Position numbers and translations under genes: made by a program
Shown here: positions 44,737 through 46,709 of the stretch, in pieces
Layout of the letters: every line of letters starts with the position of its first letter
How positions within the stretch are numbered: the stretch's first letter is position 1
Source of the DNA: Roseovarius sp.
GTDB lineage: Bacteria; Pseudomonadota; Alphaproteobacteria; Rhodobacterales; Rhodobacteraceae
Direction: 5' to 3'
DNA: 46,709 bases
Assembly (NCBI GenBank): GCA_026709325.1
Contig: JAPOTF010000125.1
Coordinates: 1 to 46,709, forward strand
Notes under the pieces: model-generated
What the model was told of the DNA's origin: nothing
Seen by the model: only the letters and a program-made list of their open reading frames with translations
Databases searched by the model: none

Positions 44737-45507
44737 GTGACGCAAGTGATTCTGAACTGCACAAAACATGGACAAGAGGAACGGGGCAAGCCGGGGCTGC
44801 TTATCGTGCACGGCTTGTACGGTTCCGCCCGGAACTGGGGCGTTGTCGCAAAGCGACTTTCAGATGCAAGACACGTGGTTGCCGTTGACGTTCGGAACCA
44901 TGGCTCAAGCCCCTGGTTTGAAACCCATTCCTATCACGACATGGCGGATGATCTTGCCGACTCCATCACATCGCTTGGAGGTTCATGGGATGTGCTCGGG
45001 CATTCGATGGGTGGAAAGGCGGCAATGGTCCTTGCGCTGACCAGTCCCGAACTGGTCAACCGCCTAATGGTGGCGGATATTGCTCCGGTAAAATACGGCC
45101 ATTCGCAGATACAGCACATCAATTCAATGAAGGGCGTGGATGTTTCCCTGGTAAAAAACCGGTCAGATGTCGCGAATCAGCTCTCCGGAACCATAGACGA
45201 CATGTCTCTGATTTCATTTTTTGCCCAATCATTCGACATGCGGGAGAAGGTCTGGCGCCTGAACCTTGACACCCTTGCGAGAGAAATGCCGAAAATATTG
45301 GATTTTCCATATCTCGAAACCGAATATTCAAAACCGGCGCTTTTCCTCTCCGGAGCAAATTCCGATTACGTGAAGCGCGAGCACAGGGAAATTATCAGGC
45401 GTTTGTTTCCGGCTTCCCAATTTGCCAAAATACCGGGAACGGGACATTGGCTGCATTCGGAAAAACCCCGTGAATTCGAGGCGGCGATTCGCGTTTGGCT
45501 TGGTTGA
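44737..45507 (+). CDS. Alpha/beta-hydrolase (YbfF-like esterase)
   Basis: This 256-residue alpha/beta-hydrolase has the oxyanion strand LLIVHGLYGSARNWGVVAKRL near 22, DVRNHGSSPW near 52, nucleophile elbow GHSMGGKAAMVLAL (Ser near 88) and SPELVNRLMVADIAP. The acid lies in the later strands (LFLSGANSDYVKREH), and the catalytic His is in IPGTGHWLHSEKP near the end. This matches the YbfF short-chain acyl esterase type, with no signal peptide. The GTG start at 44737 lies eight bases after the glyA stop, so cotranscription is likely. The natural substrate is unknown. Confidence 0.88.
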   Translation: MTQVILNCTKHGQEERGKPGLLIVHGLYGSARNWGVVAKRLSDARHVVAVDVRNHGSSPWFETHSYHDMADDLADSITSLGGSWDVLGHSMGGKAAMVLALTSPELVNRLMVADIAPVKYGHSQIQHINSMKGVDVSLVKNRSDVANQLSGTIDDMSLISFFAQSFDMREKVWRLNLDTLAREMPKILDFPYLETEYSKPALFLSGANSDYVKREHREIIRRLFPASQFAKIPGTGHWLHSEKPREFEAAIRVWLG

Positions 45508-45651
45508 CAGTGTCCCGCCAATGGATTCAATATGGCGTTAAACCTTGAATCTGACGTTTTCCGCATTTCCATGAAAAAGCACCCGTCAATTTGCGAAGCA
45601 ACGTTATTCCGTCAATGACGCCAATGAAAAGAGAACTGGGCGAGCACCTGA

Positions 45652-46605
45652 TCAGGGTCGACGACGATAGAGCCAGCGCATTAACAGGGGCGTCATAAAC
45701 ATCGGAAATTGATAGCAGCCGATAAAGGCAAGCAACGTGTCCGTTATCGAGCCCGGAAGCGCTATCAGATAAAGCGCAATGTTGCGACTGCCGGCCACAA
45801 TGCCAACCCCGGCCCTGTCACGGCTCGCAACCATTCTTCCCGGCCCGGCCCATGCCAAAATTTGCGCCACGACATTCACAAGGAACGCGAATGCGAGCCA
45901 TGCCAAAAATATCTTCGGACTGCCCAGCATCAACGGCCCCGCTTCAGACATCATGCCAATAACTGCAATGCCGAGAAGAATTGCCGAAATGCCGTCAATT
46001 TGCTGAATGCGTTCCGGTGCAAGTTTCCGGCCGACTGCATGTCGAAGCAAAAACGCCACGCCCGCCACTCCAAACACCAATAGCGTGAGTTTAAATGCGC
46101 TCTCCAGGACACCGCTTGCAGTTCCCACAACAGGTAGAAACAGAAGAACCGGCATCACCGTGAGTGGAAACATGGCCGTTCCAGCAAGAACAAGCCTAAA
46201 TGCGGCGGATGGATTATGTCCCATTAGCGCCGCTATATTTGGACTGCCTGTGATTGAAGGTGCAGACAGAACCAAAATTAGAGCCAATGCCGGCAATGTC
46301 GAGATAACATCAAGTTGCTCGCAGATAAAAATTGCGGTCAGCGGGGCGCCAATTTGATAAATCAGGACAATAACAACCGTTGTTCCCATGCCTTTCATGC
46401 CACCGAATGCCGCTTGGGGGCCTATGCGAAATGCGGAGACAAACAGCAGCGCCGCAATTACAACTGGCAAATGCGGTTTCAGAAACTTTGCAAGTGCGGG
46501 CAGCAACAGCCCCAACAGCAATCCCAGAATCAGGCACCACTGCCCATGCCTTGCAATGAAACGCAATCCTCGCAACAGGGCTGGAAATAGATTCCCAAGC
46601 TCCAT
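45652..46605 (-). CDS. BASS-superfamily (bile acid:sodium symporter-like) membrane protein
   Basis: This 317-residue protein has nine to ten hydrophobic segments throughout (for example LILGLLLGLLLPALAKFL, VVIAALLFVSAFRIG, LALILVLSAPSITGSPNIAALMG and the last ALYLIALPGSITDTLLAFIG). The order of spans and the broken-helix-like GVGIVAGSRNIALYL near the end fit the BASS fold, in which two discontinuous helices cross at the substrate site. Members move bile acids, pantothenate, pyruvate or other organic anions, so the substrate is not assigned. ATG 46605 follows GAGG; an upstream ATG at 46623 adds six residues. It is a single gene, convergent with the hydrolase gene. Confidence 0.75.
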   Translation of the reverse strand: MELGNLFPALLRGLRFIARHGQWCLILGLLLGLLLPALAKFLKPHLPVVIAALLFVSAFRIGPQAAFGGMKGMGTTVVIVLIYQIGAPLTAIFICEQLDVISTLPALALILVLSAPSITGSPNIAALMGHNPSAAFRLVLAGTAMFPLTVMPVLLFLPVVGTASGVLESAFKLTLLVFGVAGVAFLLRHAVGRKLAPERIQQIDGISAILLGIAVIGMMSEAGPLMLGSPKIFLAWLAFAFLVNVVAQILAWAGPGRMVASRDRAGVGIVAGSRNIALYLIALPGSITDTLLAFIGCYQFPMFMTPLLMRWLYRRRP

Positions 46606-46709
46606 TCTTTGCCATCCTCTCAAGCAATCATGACATCTCGTATTGGATGAATAGTCGTAAATATATCGCTGTATGCCGAGTGTATGCGTCGGTATGGAAT
46701 GAACATTTC
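46606..46709. other. Window end, upstream of the BASS-like gene
   Basis: About 100 bases with no recognised gene. They should contain the promoter of the preceding minus-strand gene. Confidence 0.3.

Noticed and set aside
1-46709. CRISPR array, prophage, rRNA operon or replication origin
   Set aside because: No regularly spaced repeats, phage structural genes, rRNA sequence or DnaA-box cluster were seen.

Overview
The window (46.7 kb, GC near 50% by eye) is a chromosomal segment of a Gram-negative alphaproteobacterium, probably a free-living and possibly marine relative of the Rhodobacterales. The evidence is the pairing rluD/DUF6476, a DUF6324 protein beside mmcB, MlaA/MlaC outer-membrane lipid proteins, a RibB with a decayed GTP cyclohydrolase-II half, a Tat-dependent TRAP binding protein, and a tRNA-His with A73 and no G at -1. 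That tRNA-His form is a known alphaproteobacterial trait. No organism name can be fixed from the sequence alone.

Left part (1-16.9 kb) is mostly housekeeping. ettA faces mlaA-mlaC on the minus strand. A tightly overlapping plus-strand chain follows: ridA, a glycerophosphodiesterase, a DUF482 acyltransferase, a pterin dehydratase, and an unusual fusion of an MGMT/ATL-like DNA-binding domain to an M3 oligoendopeptidase F. Next come rpoH, rluD, a DUF6476 protein whose start codon overlaps that of rluD, tRNA-His, DUF6324, mmcB, the riboflavin genes ribB-ribH with nusB, and lipB. Between mmcB and ribB lies a broken stand-alone MGMT/ATL-like gene that resembles the N-terminal domain of the fusion. 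Its single in-frame TGA falls where the fusion has Trp.

Middle part (17-34.4 kb) is metabolic and scarred. After tRNA-Leu(GAG), a broken C5-cytosine methyltransferase is truncated by a broken DDE transposase. Then come an acyl-CoA dehydrogenase, a cytochrome c, and a minus-strand operon of a TRAP transporter (dctP, terminator, dctQ, dctM), an amidase and a small membrane protein. A periplasmic sorbosone-type dehydrogenase overlaps a diheme cytochrome c, which suggests one electron-transfer unit. A decayed gene follows, then the transhydrogenase genes pntA-pntB, a metallo-beta-lactamase-fold protein with a changed metal motif, and an IS5-type transposase remnant abutting the first 12 codons of a probable 3-hydroxybutyrate dehydrogenase gene.

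Right part (34.5-46.7 kb) holds a sugar or compatible-solute uptake locus. A LacI-family regulator, two permeases, a GH63-like glycosidase and an ATPase lie on the minus strand, with the binding protein divergent on the plus strand. Both permeases are unusual: one carries a DUF11-like periplasmic insert and the other a multi-spanning N-terminal extension. Near-palindromic sites with AACG cores flank the regulator and are candidate operators. The glycosidase resembles glucosylglycerate/mannosylglycerate hydrolases, so the solute may be such a compound. The window ends with nadK, glyA, an alpha/beta-hydrolase and a BASS-type membrane transporter.
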